Shown piece after piece: positions 34,482 through 43,438 of a stretch of DNA of 64,000 nucleotides; within the stretch, counting starts at the first letter, position 1, and the number at the start of each line of letters is the position of its first letter. This DNA is from CAYFZO01 sp965226235 (GTDB lineage: Bacteria > Pseudomonadota > Gammaproteobacteria > Poriferisulfidales > Oxydemutatoraceae). The stretch spans positions 1,984,001 through 2,048,000 of the forward strand of contig OZ245335.1 of the NCBI GenBank assembly GCA_965226235.1, in the 5' to 3' direction. A program made the translations under genes and the position numbers. Under the pieces are notes generated by a model. The model saw nothing but the letters and a program-made list of their open reading frames with translations, was not told where the DNA came from and did no database searches.

Positions 34482-34544
34482 AAAACGTTCCTGGATTGAC
34501 CTCGATCAAGCCGAAGGTGGCAACTCGTTCATCGCGAAACGGAT

Positions 34545-35378
34545 TCAAGCCGATACGAGCGGCCACTGTGATTCGAATGTCTTTTTGTCCGAGTCCATTA
34601 TCCTGACCGCCAGGAAATCCTCGTTTCCACGTGGGGCGTAGTGAAAGCCGAAACTCGGATTCTCGCTGAAAGAGATGTCGCCGCTGACCGCGAATATCAC
34701 ATCGCCATTGCGGTTTTTAACCTCGACGTTTTCGACATAATGGGGAGCAATATAGAGCAGGGTAATCTGGTCTTTCTGCAGCCCCGAGTAACTCGGATGC
34801 ACTACCGAAAGGTGAAACTTATGCGTGCCATTCGAGGTCTTTCCCTCGTCGAGCAAAGTGGTTTTCCCCATGGTCAGTTTTAGCAGCGGGTCGCTGTTCA
34901 TCGGCGGCGCCGAGCAACCACCCGAGGCTTTGACGAAAGTCGAGTTCATGTACAAAAGCCCGTCGTTGGTTTCTGAAATTACGCGCACATCGCTGTAATC
35001 GTTCACGCGGATGCGAGTGTTGACGTCGGCGATGCCGCTTTCCGGCGTGAGCGTGAATACACCTGCAACCGGGGCAGGGTTTTCGTCCACGACAAGGTAA
35101 TGTTTTTTCAGAAAACGCTCGGGAGTTTGCGGAAACGCCGCCGCGATTCTTACCGTGACGTCGCCACCGTTCGGTGGGCGCACGGGTGCGATGATTTCAA
35201 CGACGCCGTGGCCGGGAAAAATTCCTCTGTCCTGAAAAAGATATTCCCGAATCGCGTCCCACGCGGGAGGGTCATTTTCGTTGTGGTTGTTTGCGAGCAA
35301 CGTTGCGGGGAGGGTCAGCGTTGCGCCAGAGGCGGCGACCAAGGTCAAAAATTTACGGCGCGTGATAATGTTTTTCAT
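34545..35378 (-). CDS. Quinoprotein dehydrogenase-associated SoxYZ-like carrier
   Basis: The 277-residue protein has a twin-arginine-type signal (TRRKFLTLVAASGATLTLPATLLA), a SoxY-like domain with the swinging-arm GGC motif (KASGGCSAP) near residue 155, and a SoxZ-like immunoglobulin domain at the C terminus (VENVEVKNRNGDVIF, YAPRGNEDFLAVRIMDS). This fused carrier is a recurrent partner of PQQ-dependent dehydrogenases and differs from SoxYZ of thiosulfate oxidation, where GGC is at the very end. Its cargo is unknown. ATG 35378 is preferred to a longer start at 35450. Confidence 0.88.
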   Translation of the reverse strand: MKNIITRRKFLTLVAASGATLTLPATLLANNHNENDPPAWDAIREYLFQDRGIFPGHGVVEIIAPVRPPNGGDVTVRIAAAFPQTPERFLKKHYLVVDENPAPVAGVFTLTPESGIADVNTRIRVNDYSDVRVISETNDGLLYMNSTFVKASGGCSAPPMNSDPLLKLTMGKTTLLDEGKTSNGTHKFHLSVVHPSYSGLQKDQITLLYIAPHYVENVEVKNRNGDVIFAVSGDISFSENPSFGFHYAPRGNEDFLAVRIMDSDKKTFESQWPLVSA

Positions 35379-35668
35379 AACGCTTGTTTCTTTGCTGAAG
35401 TTTATAAAGTGAAGTCTTTTGACTCCGTTGACGAATATAGCACGATTCATAACGCGATTTTCAACCGGGATGAGGTCAGCAACACCGATTTAACCCATTG
35501 ATTGGATATGCTTTTGTAAATAACGCGCCAGCGTGTTCTCGTTTATCCGCCCAATCTGGCCATTCGTGGTTTTTTGCAGACAGATTTGGATACGATACGG
35601 TAATATTGTGATAAGCAGAGGCCTTTCCAGGCAAACCACAATCGGTGATTTACCGTGGAGGAGAAGTT

Positions 35669-36085
35669 ATGTTTGGCTCAGACAGCATCATGTCGGCAAA
35701 GTATTTTTATCCGCTGGCAATACTCATCCTGGCGCTTGTAGTCGGCGCGTTTGTTTACGATAGCAGGAGGATCCCGAACTTGCTCGGAGAATGGCGAGGA
35801 ATCAACCAAACGGTTTCCGACCTCAAGGGATTTAAAGAGTGGGAAAAGACCGTGTACATCACCGAACAAAAAGACCGCCGTTTTCGCGGTCATTTTGAAT
35901 ACAGCGAAGGGCGCAAGGATTTTTTCGGCGTAATCCATCCCGGCAACCGTCACTTCACCTGGGTCGCAAGCGACAGCAAAGGGTATAACTTTGGTCGCAT
36001 CCACTGGCGCAACAGGATCAGCGCGTGCTATATCGAATCATGGGAAGAGGCCACCGCGGGTTGTGCGATTCTGGAAAGAAACTAA
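35669..36085 (+). CDS. Single-pass membrane protein of unknown function
   Basis: The 138-residue product has one N-terminal membrane anchor (YFYPLAILILALVVGAFVY) and an external beta-rich domain (LLGEWRGINQTV, FRGHFEYSEG, FGVIHPGNRHFTWVASDSKGYNFGRIHW) that looks like a small lipocalin- or avidin-like barrel. A strong GGAGGAG site precedes ATG 35669. Not recognised. Confidence 0.6.
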   Translation: MFGSDSIMSAKYFYPLAILILALVVGAFVYDSRRIPNLLGEWRGINQTVSDLKGFKEWEKTVYITEQKDRRFRGHFEYSEGRKDFFGVIHPGNRHFTWVASDSKGYNFGRIHWRNRISACYIESWEEATAGCAILERN

Positions 36086-36425
36086 CCTGGGTCCGTTGAA
36101 CCGCCCTGGCTGTGAACGATGGCACCGACAAAACCGGTCCGGGCACCGAACTCTGCCACCACCGTAGGATCCTTGTGAATACCCGGGCCAGCAAATATCG
36201 TAGTATGGAATATCGTGGCATGGTTTTTTATGGTCTACCCTCGGAGGTTTAATTGCATCCGGACACGCGTGTCCGCTTTGCATGTGGCGTTGCACATCGA
36301 GCGTGTAACCCACGTTACCGGAGACAGACCTTCGACTGTCAGCTTGATGAGCGTTGCCTCACCGGATTGGGCAGGCCATGATGTCTAACGGGTTTACCAT
36401 TCGCAGATGTGAAGGGGGACTGAAA
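36086..36425. other. Gap upstream of the cytochrome c gene
   Basis: No gene is supported. A TGAACCGCCCTGG near 36098 and GTTACCGGAGAC near 36313 resemble IS3-type ends as in the 7767-8060 gap, so a worn element may lie here. The last 60 bases presumably hold the promoter of the cytochrome gene. Confidence 0.3.
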
Positions 36426-36848
36426 ATGCGTTTTAACTTGTTGAAGGCCGTCAGCGTGGTATCGCTGATGTTGCTCGGTGCAGGCGCGATGGCCAGCGCC
36501 GACGCGGCAGAAGAAGCGGAAGCCGCGTTGCCGGCCATGGCAGGCGACGCCGAAGCCGGCGGTAAAATCTTTGTCAAATGCCGGGTCTGTCACGCCGTCG
36601 AGAAAGACGTCTCCAAAATCGGGCCAAGTCTTTATGGCGTTTTTGGGCGCAAAGCCGGCACGCTCGCGAGTTATACGAACTATTCGGACCAGATGAAGGC
36701 TTCCGGCATCTTGTGGAACGAACAGAGCATCTCCGAATTCATCAAGAGCCCAAGAACTTACATCAAGAACACCCGGATGCTGTTCGTCGGTTTGAGGGAC
36801 GAACAGGATATCGCGAACCTGCTGGCCCATCTCAAATCGATCCAGTAA
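36426..36848 (+). CDS. Class I cytochrome c (c2/c550-like)
   Basis: The 140-residue precursor has a signal peptide ending near ASADAA and a compact c-type domain: haem site CRVCH at 52-56, GPSLYGVFGRKAGTLASYTNYS, and the axial methionine likely in NTRMLFVG. The sequence is typical of mitochondrial/c2-type cytochromes that shuttle electrons from periplasmic dehydrogenases to the oxidase. GGGGGA stands before ATG 36426. Its place among PQQ-associated genes suggests it takes electrons from XoxG or XoxF. Confidence 0.9.
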   Translation: MRFNLLKAVSVVSLMLLGAGAMASADAAEEAEAALPAMAGDAEAGGKIFVKCRVCHAVEKDVSKIGPSLYGVFGRKAGTLASYTNYSDQMKASGILWNEQSISEFIKSPRTYIKNTRMLFVGLRDEQDIANLLAHLKSIQ

Positions 36849-36900
36849 AAGCCAGCGGTTGCACAGGAGCGTCGCCACAAGGGATCTCCCGTGGATTTAT

Positions 36901-36940
36901 TTCCGAGCGCGCCGGGGCGTTGCCTCGGAATCTTACTTTT
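36901..36940 (+). terminator. Terminator of the cytochrome c gene
   Basis: TTCCGAG pairs with CTCGGAA and a T-rich run follows. It overlaps the end of the convergent permease gene. Confidence 0.6.
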
Positions 36941-37775
36941 TTTGCCGTCCGCCGAGTAGCTGTTGCGACGGCGAATACCCGTACACCGCTAAAGCGATGA
37001 GCAACGCGGTCGTCCCGGCGACGATAATCATCGCTTTGTCGTTGAATTCGGAATACAGCGAGAAGCGAATCAATTCGACCACGTGGGTGAACGGGTTGTA
37101 CAAACAGATGTTGTAGAGCAGAACGCTCGACTCCCTGATTCGCCACAATGGATACAGCGCTGACGACGTGAAGAACATTGGGAAGATCACGAAGTTCATG
37201 ATGCCCGCGAAGTTTTCGAGTTGTTTGATCAACGACGACAGGAACAATCCTATCGCACCGAGCATAAGCCCGGTCACCAGCAGTATCGGAAACAGGGTGA
37301 GGTAGCCGCCGACCGGCGGGCGCACTTCCCAAAACCACGCGATCAGCAGGAACACATAGACCTGCAGGATTGAAATCAGCGCGCCCGAAAGCAGTTTGCT
37401 TATCAGCAGGAACCAGCGCGGCAGTGGGCTGGTTAGCAGTATTCTCATGCTGCCCATCTCGCGGTCATAGACCATCGAAAGCGAAGTTTGCATGCTGCTG
37501 AACAGTTGGATCATGCCGATCAGCCCCGGGGTGATGTATTCCTCATACAGCACGTAGGTTTCATAAGGCGGGATGATCGAAACGCCGAGCACCGAGCGAA
37601 AACCCGCGGCGAAGATGAACAGCCACACCAGTGGCCTGACCAGCGCCGCGACGAAACGTTCGCGTTGTTGTAGAAAACGCAGAACTTCGCGGCGCGCTAT
37701 TGCCGACAGACAATAGTAGAAAGCGCCGGCGCCGAGTTTGTTCTCGATTGGTTGTGCGGAGCCGGGTTTCATCAC
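36933..37775 (-). CDS. PQQ-associated ABC-2 type permease (PedC-like)
   Basis: The 280-residue membrane protein is an ABC-2 exporter permease with six hydrophobic segments and the LLTSPLPRWFLLISKLLSG loop. It belongs to the ABC system linked to PQQ-dependent alcohol dehydrogenases. Together with the next three genes it makes a four-gene unit (binding protein, beta-propeller, ATPase, permease) joined by short overlaps or gaps. It is proposed to export or translocate a compound linked to alcohol oxidation; in Pseudomonas ped clusters related genes are needed for growth on alcohols. Confidence 0.85.
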   Translation of the reverse strand: MMKPGSAQPIENKLGAGAFYYCLSAIARREVLRFLQQRERFVAALVRPLVWLFIFAAGFRSVLGVSIIPPYETYVLYEEYITPGLIGMIQLFSSMQTSLSMVYDREMGSMRILLTSPLPRWFLLISKLLSGALISILQVYVFLLIAWFWEVRPPVGGYLTLFPILLVTGLMLGAIGLFLSSLIKQLENFAGIMNFVIFPMFFTSSALYPLWRIRESSVLLYNICLYNPFTHVVELIRFSLYSEFNDKAMIIVAGTTALLIALAVYGYSPSQQLLGGRQKK

Positions 37776-38506
37776 AGCAAAGCGACCAGGTTTTGTCGCA
37801 TGCGCGTCAGGTCGGTGCCGCCCGCGATTTCACTGGCCTTGCCTTGCGCGACCAGCTCGCCTGATTTCAAGAGAAATAGTTTATCGTCGGGCTCGACTTC
37901 TTCGAGCAGGTGCGTCGTCCACAGCGCCGACAGACCGCTGTCGCACAGCATGCGCACATGTTTCAGGATGATTTCGCGACTACGTATGTCAAGACCGAAG
38001 GTCGGCTCGTCGAGTATCAGCAATTCCGGGTTTTGCATCAACGCACGTACGATTTCGATGCGTCGCGCTTGACCGCCGCTGAGATTGCGGATCTTGTCGT
38101 TCAAATGGTCGAGTATGTCGAGGCGTTCGAGTTCCTCGTGCGCGCGGCGTTTTGCCTGCGCCGGCGGTATGCCGTGCAATCCGGCGAAGTATTCAAGGTT
38201 TTGCCACACCGTCAAATCCATGTCGAGCGAGCGTTGCTGGAATACGACGCCGAGATGCATGAGTGCTTTGCCCGGCCGCTTTTTCATGTCCCAGCCTTTG
38301 ACCAGAATCTGTCCGGCGCCGCTATGGTACAGGCCGGTAATCAGGGAGAACAAAGTGGTTTTGCCGGCACCGTTGTGCCCGAGCAGGACCGTGAACTCGC
38401 CGTACGCAATGGAGAAGTCAAGCGACTTCAGCGCTTGGAATTTTCCGTAGGAGTGGCTGAGGTTCTTCGCTTCAAGCGCGTATGCGCGTGCGGCGTTTGA
38501 AGTCAT
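37772..38506 (-). CDS. PQQ-associated ABC transporter ATPase
   Basis: The 244-residue ATPase has Walker A GHNGAGKTT near 40-48, the Q-loop in GVVFQQRSLDMDLTVWQN, signature NLSGGQARRIEI, Walker B LLILDEPTFGLD and H-loop ALWTTHLLEEV. It belongs to the ATP-binding subunit family of PQQ-dependent alcohol dehydrogenase systems. Its stop-start overlaps the permease gene. Confidence 0.92.
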   Translation of the reverse strand: MTSNAARAYALEAKNLSHSYGKFQALKSLDFSIAYGEFTVLLGHNGAGKTTLFSLITGLYHSGAGQILVKGWDMKKRPGKALMHLGVVFQQRSLDMDLTVWQNLEYFAGLHGIPPAQAKRRAHEELERLDILDHLNDKIRNLSGGQARRIEIVRALMQNPELLILDEPTFGLDIRSREIILKHVRMLCDSGLSALWTTHLLEEVEPDDKLFLLKSGELVAQGKASEIAGGTDLTRMRQNLVALL

Positions 38507-38524
38507 ACGTGAAATGTGATCGGC

Positions 38525-39526
38525 TCAGAGGTCTCTGGCCGCGACCCCCCATGGGTAGCGTCCCACCGAGATCGATTTAAGCACGCGCAGTTTTTCGGTG
38601 TCGATTACCGAAACGTCGTTACTGACACCGTTGGTCGAGTACAGGCGGTCTTCCGTGCCGTTGAAGGCAAGTTGCCACACGCGCTGGCCGACCAGCAGAT
38701 ATTTTTCGACTTCATAAGTTTCGGCGTCGATCACCGCGATCCGGCTCGCCGGGCCGAGCGCGACAAAAACCCGGGAATTGTCGCTCTTGATGCGTACGCC
38801 GACCGGTTGGATTGCCTCGGGTTTGATCCCGGGAATCTTGAACGAGATTTCCTTGATGATCTCTCGCGTGGCGTTTTCGATCACGTGCACCGTGCCACCG
38901 ACCTCGGCCGAGACCCAGACGTATTTGCCGTCGGGGGTGAACTCGGCGAAACGCGGGCGCGATCCGACCAGCACGTTGTCGGTGATCTTGCCCGTCAGGG
39001 TGTCGATGAAGTGCGCCATATTGGTCGTCTCCGAGGTGTTGACCAGCGTTTTGCCGTCGGGGCTGATGCCCAGGCCTTCGGGTTCAACCCCGACCGGTAT
39101 TTCGCCTTTGATCCTGCGCGTCTCGAGATCCACGATGGTGATGAGGTTGTCGTCCTCGTTGGCAACGTACAGCGTCTTGCCGTCGGGTGAGAGGACCATC
39201 AATTCGGGGTCGGGGCCCGACGGCAGTCTGCCCGAGATCTTGAGCGTGTCGACGTCGAGAATTTGAATTTGGTCGTCGTCGCTCGCGCAGATATACAGAA
39301 GTTTCTGATCCTTGCTGAGCGTGATGCCGCGTGGGCGTTGCCCGACCTTGACAACATCGGTGACCTCCAGCGATTCACCGTTTATGACGCTCAGCGTGTT
39401 GTCCTTTTCGTTTGACACGTAGATCACGTGAGGTGCAACTTGAGCGGCGACCGGGGTCGTGGCTTGAAAGATCACCGCGCCTAAAGACGCTGCGGCGAGA
39501 GATAAATGCAAAAACCTGTGTTTCAT
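38525..39526 (-). CDS. PQQ-associated beta-propeller (YVTN) protein
   Basis: The 333-residue secreted protein (signal ending PVAAQ) is built of repeated YVTN-type blades, for example VIYVSNEKDNTLSVINGESLEV, LLYICASDDDQIQILDVDTLKI and TLYVANEDDNLITIVDLETRRI. It matches the PQQ-dependent catabolism-associated beta-propeller family. It probably binds a partner or ligand in the periplasm; no enzyme motif is visible. A GGAGGAAAC site precedes ATG 39526, and the ATG overlaps the upstream stop. Confidence 0.9.
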   Translation of the reverse strand: MKHRFLHLSLAAASLGAVIFQATTPVAAQVAPHVIYVSNEKDNTLSVINGESLEVTDVVKVGQRPRGITLSKDQKLLYICASDDDQIQILDVDTLKISGRLPSGPDPELMVLSPDGKTLYVANEDDNLITIVDLETRRIKGEIPVGVEPEGLGISPDGKTLVNTSETTNMAHFIDTLTGKITDNVLVGSRPRFAEFTPDGKYVWVSAEVGGTVHVIENATREIIKEISFKIPGIKPEAIQPVGVRIKSDNSRVFVALGPASRIAVIDAETYEVEKYLLVGQRVWQLAFNGTEDRLYSTNGVSNDVSVIDTEKLRVLKSISVGRYPWGVAARDL

Positions 39527-40752
39527 TGAATTGTTTCCTCCTCCCCTGATCGGCATGAGGTTTCCTGCATATCGTATCCCAATGTATCGAGTGCCGAGCG
39601 TTGGTGCAGGAATTGATGCTGCGGCGACACCGCGACCAGCGACTTGGGGGTAGCGAGCAAGATCGGCTGACGCAGTTGCAGGTTCCACGAGCGAAACGAC
39701 ATTTTCTGTCCCTTGTAGCCCGCAAATACAAAGCCCTTGCTACGGATGTAGTCCGCGACTTCGTCGCCGGTCGAGTTTGTACGGGTGACCCCTTCACCGA
39801 TGATACGCACCGCCGACCACACGCCGTAATCCTTCTCCGACATTTTGCGCGAGAAGTTTCTGAAGAAACGGCTTTGTATTTGTGCTGAGCCCCATTGCTC
39901 ATGGCTGCGGTGCCATGTGACGGGGGTCAATCCCTGCGTGCCGGCGACCAAACGCGGCGTCCAGGTGCGGTACATAAGATATTCGCCAAATTCGCCGATT
40001 ACGTCGGCAACGATGAGCACCTCGTAGTCGATATCCTGGGTGAACAACGGCACGGTCGAAGCCGCGGTGCGGCGCATATCCGGGCCGTATTCCCACGCTT
40101 TCTCGGCGACGATTTTACCGCCGAATTTCTTCGCCGCACGGCGCATCGCAGCAGCAAATTTGACGTCGTCGGCTCTGCGCCCGACGACCAGCAGCCATCG
40201 ATCCCATTTCTTGGCAACAAGGTATTGCGCGAGTGCGTCTGTGCGCATCGCGTAACTCGGTACGATGTGTAGCAGGTTGTGTCGACAATCAGTGGCACGC
40301 AGACGGTCATCGCCGGCGCCGATGTTGTAGAACCACGATTGCCTGCCTTGTTCGGAATCGGCCATCGTAAGCAGGTCGTCGGCGCTGACGTCGAGGATGA
40401 AGTGGCGCACGCCTTTCGAGAATTCTTTTTGGAACGTTTCCTGCACGTCGTCGCCGGGAGAGAGAATGGCGTTGTCGAGCGTGTAACGGTGCCCGAGAAA
40501 TTGCCCGGTGGTATTGTTGTCCTTGATGCCTTGACGCCCGCCGAGCACGCCGTCGTCTTCGGGGGGCAGTTCGAGGTTCGACAGTTTCGGTGGCGTTTCG
40601 GCGGTGTGCTTGATGTAAGCCATCTTGAGCGTCTGCTCGATTCCGGCATCTGCGCCGGCTACGTTCGACGAAGCCGTAAGCGCTGCAAACAACGGGGCGG
40701 CTGCAAGCAGGCATGCACTGTGGCTGATTCGACTTACGGTGCCTTTGGGCAT
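39523..40752 (-). CDS. PQQ-associated ABC transporter substrate-binding protein
   Basis: The 409-residue protein has a signal peptide (CLLAAAPLFAALTASSNVAGADA) and a type I periplasmic-binding fold (KMAYIKHT, GVRHFILDVSADDLLTMAD, WLLVVGRRADDVKFAAAMRRAAKKFGGKIVAEKAWEYGPDMRR). It fits the substrate-binding family of PQQ-dependent alcohol dehydrogenase systems. It is the first gene of the four-gene minus-strand unit. ATG 40752 gives the best signal peptide; the frame is open to 40836. Confidence 0.88.
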   Translation of the reverse strand: MPKGTVSRISHSACLLAAAPLFAALTASSNVAGADAGIEQTLKMAYIKHTAETPPKLSNLELPPEDDGVLGGRQGIKDNNTTGQFLGHRYTLDNAILSPGDDVQETFQKEFSKGVRHFILDVSADDLLTMADSEQGRQSWFYNIGAGDDRLRATDCRHNLLHIVPSYAMRTDALAQYLVAKKWDRWLLVVGRRADDVKFAAAMRRAAKKFGGKIVAEKAWEYGPDMRRTAASTVPLFTQDIDYEVLIVADVIGEFGEYLMYRTWTPRLVAGTQGLTPVTWHRSHEQWGSAQIQSRFFRNFSRKMSEKDYGVWSAVRIIGEGVTRTNSTGDEVADYIRSKGFVFAGYKGQKMSFRSWNLQLRQPILLATPKSLVAVSPQHQFLHQRSALDTLGYDMQETSCRSGEEETIQ

Positions 40753-40855
40753 GACCTCATACGTGGTAGATAGACGGCCGCACACGGCCTCCTGAGCGAG
40801 GAAGTCAAATGATACACTGATAGAGGATTCCCGCAATACAGTAAGACCGCTCGAC

Positions 40856-41578
40856 GTGATTCATTTTAAAGGTTCGACCGGAGAAAGCGAAACCTATCCG
40901 GTACACGCGTTGCTGATGCAGTGGCTGATTTTCGCTACGGTGCTGATGGTTTTCTTGTGGATTGCGTGGCAACATCAATTGGTGCAGGACGTCGTGCGCA
41001 CTGACCCGACCGGGCTTTCGTTGCTCATCGCCGCAATTTTTTCGGGCGGCACCGTGCACTGTGCGACGCGCAGCCTGTTTTTATCCTCGCAACTGAACGA
41101 ACTTGGCGTCATCGTCGCTGGCGCGTCCGACCTGCGCCTCGACGGCGGACGGCTGTATATCCGCGAACGCCCGGTGAAGAGTTCTCTGGCGAGCGACTAC
41201 GTCGCCAAAGTTTTGCACCGAAACTCCTCGGCGGACGCCACGGGGATGCGCTTTGAAGACGTGATGGTCGAGCAAGCGACCGGCACCCACGAGACCGGCT
41301 GGTTCTTCGCCGGCCTGCTGATCAAGCTTGGGTTGCTGGGCACGGTCGTCGGTTTCATCCTGATGTTGGCCTCGGTGTCGGACTCTTTGTCCTTCGACCC
41401 TTCCGAAATACACGTGCTGTTCAGGGAAATGACGCGCGGCATGAGGGTAGCGTTGAACACCACACTGGTTGGATTACTCGGCACCATGTTGCTGGGGTTT
41501 CAATACCTGATGCTGGACCGAGGCGCCGACCGCCTGTTGTCAAACACGGTGAATCTCGCCGAGTGCCTGCGCCGGTGA
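40856..41578 (+). CDS. MotA/TolQ/ExbB-like proton channel protein
   Basis: The 240-residue product has an N-terminal membrane segment (LIFATVLMVFLWIAW), another near 60 and a MotA/ExbB-type pair at the end (FFAGLLIKLGLLGTVVGFILML and GMRVALNTTLVGLLGTMLLGFQYLML). Such proteins form the proton channel of force-generating complexes. It starts with GTG, divergent from the PQQ-associated ABC unit, and leads a five-gene run on the plus strand. The partner is the ExbD-like protein encoded next. Confidence 0.8.
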   Translation: MIHFKGSTGESETYPVHALLMQWLIFATVLMVFLWIAWQHQLVQDVVRTDPTGLSLLIAAIFSGGTVHCATRSLFLSSQLNELGVIVAGASDLRLDGGRLYIRERPVKSSLASDYVAKVLHRNSSADATGMRFEDVMVEQATGTHETGWFFAGLLIKLGLLGTVVGFILMLASVSDSLSFDPSEIHVLFREMTRGMRVALNTTLVGLLGTMLLGFQYLMLDRGADRLLSNTVNLAECLRR

Positions 41579-41612
41579 GTCCACGCACGAGGTGTAGGAG
41601 CAAAGAAGCAGC

Positions 41613-42221
41613 GTGGCGTTTATGCGAAACAAGCGGGCGAGCGAGATTGATCCGTTTACTGATCTGCTGTTCAACGCGCTGCTGATTTTCACCTTTTTAT
41701 TTCTTATAACGATCATGTTTCTGAATCCCCCGGCAAAAACCGGCACGGTTGAATTAAAGGCCGAGTACATCGTGACGGTAAAATGGCCGGACAATGTGCC
41801 CGACGACGTTGATACCTGGGTCGAAGACCCCAATGGGCGAGTCATTTGGTTTAGAAACACCGAGGAAGGTTTCATGCATCTCGATCGCGACGACCGCGGC
41901 CTGGCCAACGACACGCTGGAAATCGACGGGCGACGGGTCGTCAACCCGATCAACCAGGAAATTGTGACGTTTCGCCAGGTGGTGCCCGGGGAGTACGTCG
42001 TGAACCTTCACTATTACAAATCGAACACCAACCAACCAGTGACCGCCGAAGTCAGCTTTGCCAAAGTCAACCCGGTGCTTGAGATACTGTATTACGGAAC
42101 GGTGGAGCTCGATTCAGCGGGCGACGAACGCACCGCGGTGCGTTTCCGCATGAACCCGGACGGCAGCATCGCCGACATCAACACCCTGCACAAGTCTTTG
42201 GTCAGCGTGGAGGCCGGATGA
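41613..42221 (+). CDS. ExbD/TolR-like anchor with extra periplasmic domain
   Basis: The N terminus has the ExbD-type membrane segment with its acidic residue (SEIDPFTDLLFNALLIFTFLFLITIMF). Instead of the small ExbD fold, the periplasmic part carries WPDNVPDDVDTWVEDPNGRVIWF, similar to the DUF2135-type domain of YfaP-like proteins, and a beta-rich end. It probably couples proton flow to an unknown periplasmic target. GTG 41613 is the start. It overlaps the next gene by four bases. Confidence 0.7.
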   Translation: MAFMRNKRASEIDPFTDLLFNALLIFTFLFLITIMFLNPPAKTGTVELKAEYIVTVKWPDNVPDDVDTWVEDPNGRVIWFRNTEEGFMHLDRDDRGLANDTLEIDGRRVVNPINQEIVTFRQVVPGEYVVNLHYYKSNTNQPVTAEVSFAKVNPVLEILYYGTVELDSAGDERTAVRFRMNPDGSIADINTLHKSLVSVEAG

Positions 42222-42730
42222 GCAACGCGGTTTTCGGCATTACCGTCGCCTACGTGGCGCTCGCCGTGCTGTTGCTGAGCCTGAACGTCTATTCGCGATG
42301 GCCTACGTGGGTCAAGTTGAGCGCTATCGTCCTTACCGGCACGCTTTATTACGTGACTTACCTGTCGCTCGAAGGCTTGGGCGGATGGCCTGCACAGAGT
42401 GCTTTGCCGAAGGAGTTCGTGATGTTGTCGGGTTACGTCAAGGAGCCCGACAAGATCAAAAACAGCGAAGGAGAAGTGTACCTGTGGGTGTTGTCTCTTG
42501 AGAGGGAACGCGTAAGTTCCGCGCCGCGCGGTTACCGCCTGCCTTATTCGCCGCTGTTGCACCGTGAAATCGAGGAAGCCGGCAAACGCCTGCGCCAGGG
42601 TATCAAGCAACTGGGCAAGACCGAAATGGTCAGGAGCAATACGCAGGAAGGAGAGCAAACCTGGCTTGACGAGCACATCGAGCGCATCGTGATTTACGAT
42701 CTGCCCGACCCGGAATTGCCTGAAAAGTGA
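42218..42730 (+). CDS. Membrane protein of unknown function (Exb-like operon)
   Basis: The 170-residue product has two N-terminal membrane segments (VAYVALAVLLLSLNVY and LSAIVLTGTLYYVTYLSL) and a hydrophilic C-terminal domain (EFVMLSGYVKEPDKIKNSEGEVYLWVLSLE). Not recognised. Overlapping starts with both neighbours show it belongs to the channel operon. Confidence 0.6.
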   Translation: MSNAVFGITVAYVALAVLLLSLNVYSRWPTWVKLSAIVLTGTLYYVTYLSLEGLGGWPAQSALPKEFVMLSGYVKEPDKIKNSEGEVYLWVLSLERERVSSAPRGYRLPYSPLLHREIEEAGKRLRQGIKQLGKTEMVRSNTQEGEQTWLDEHIERIVIYDLPDPELPEK

Positions 42731-43428
42731 ACATTGCACGTTATTTGATCGTCGTCGTGGCGTGCGTATTGGTGGTGTCTTGCCGGGGCGGGGAGCCGCA
42801 GGGGTATTTCCCCCTTGAACAAGGCCTGTCCTGGGAATATGAAGTCGAAAGAATCACCCCGAAAGAACGCCTTGAAAGCCAACTGCAAATCGTCAACCTT
42901 GGCCAACGCGAGTTTGAAGGCGAGGTTTATCATGTGCGCAAAACCAGCACCGGGAACTTTTATTATTTGCAAAGAAACGACGACGGCGTTGTGCGCGTGT
43001 CAAAGCGCACTATCGACGAACCCTACCCACGCCGGGGGATGCAGGAGCGCTACGTGATCAAATACCCCGTGGAGGTCGGGACCGATTGGTCGTATCAGGT
43101 CGAGCCGCACCTGCTCGAGCGCCCGGTTGAAACAAGAAAAACCATCAAGCGGTGGATTGTCTATGAAATGGAGTGGCGCATCGAAGCGACCGACGCACAG
43201 GTCGAGGTGCCGGCAGGGCGTTTCGAGGGCTGTCTGCACCTGCGTGGCACGGCGATGATCGATGTGCCCCGTATGTTGAGCATCGCCCGAGATAAGGTAA
43301 CTTTCATCACCGACGAGTGGTACGCGCCGAACGTTGGTTTGGTGCGGCTCGAGCACAAGGAACTGGAAGACTCGGATCAGCTCTACGGTGGTTCGATTAC
43401 AATGGCACTCTCCAGGTTCAAGTATTGA
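42727..43428 (+). CDS. Lipoprotein of unknown function (Exb-like operon)
   Basis: The 233-residue product has a lipoprotein signal (LIVVVACVLVVSCRGG) with the lipidated cysteine near residue 19. The mature part begins YFPLEQGLSWEYEV and has a beta-rich domain with EVPAGRFEGCLHLRG, a pattern of outer-membrane or periplasmic beta proteins of unknown role. It starts with GTG overlapping the preceding stop. It is followed after 10 bases by the DsbC-like gene. Confidence 0.65.
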   Translation: MNIARYLIVVVACVLVVSCRGGEPQGYFPLEQGLSWEYEVERITPKERLESQLQIVNLGQREFEGEVYHVRKTSTGNFYYLQRNDDGVVRVSKRTIDEPYPRRGMQERYVIKYPVEVGTDWSYQVEPHLLERPVETRKTIKRWIVYEMEWRIEATDAQVEVPAGRFEGCLHLRGTAMIDVPRMLSIARDKVTFITDEWYAPNVGLVRLEHKELEDSDQLYGGSITMALSRFKY

Positions 43429-43438
43429 GGGGGCAATC

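Noticed and set aside
34545..35378. Thiosulfate oxidation (Sox) capacity
   Set aside because: The SoxYZ-like protein is a fused, dehydrogenase-associated type with an internal GGC, and no soxA, soxX or soxB is present.
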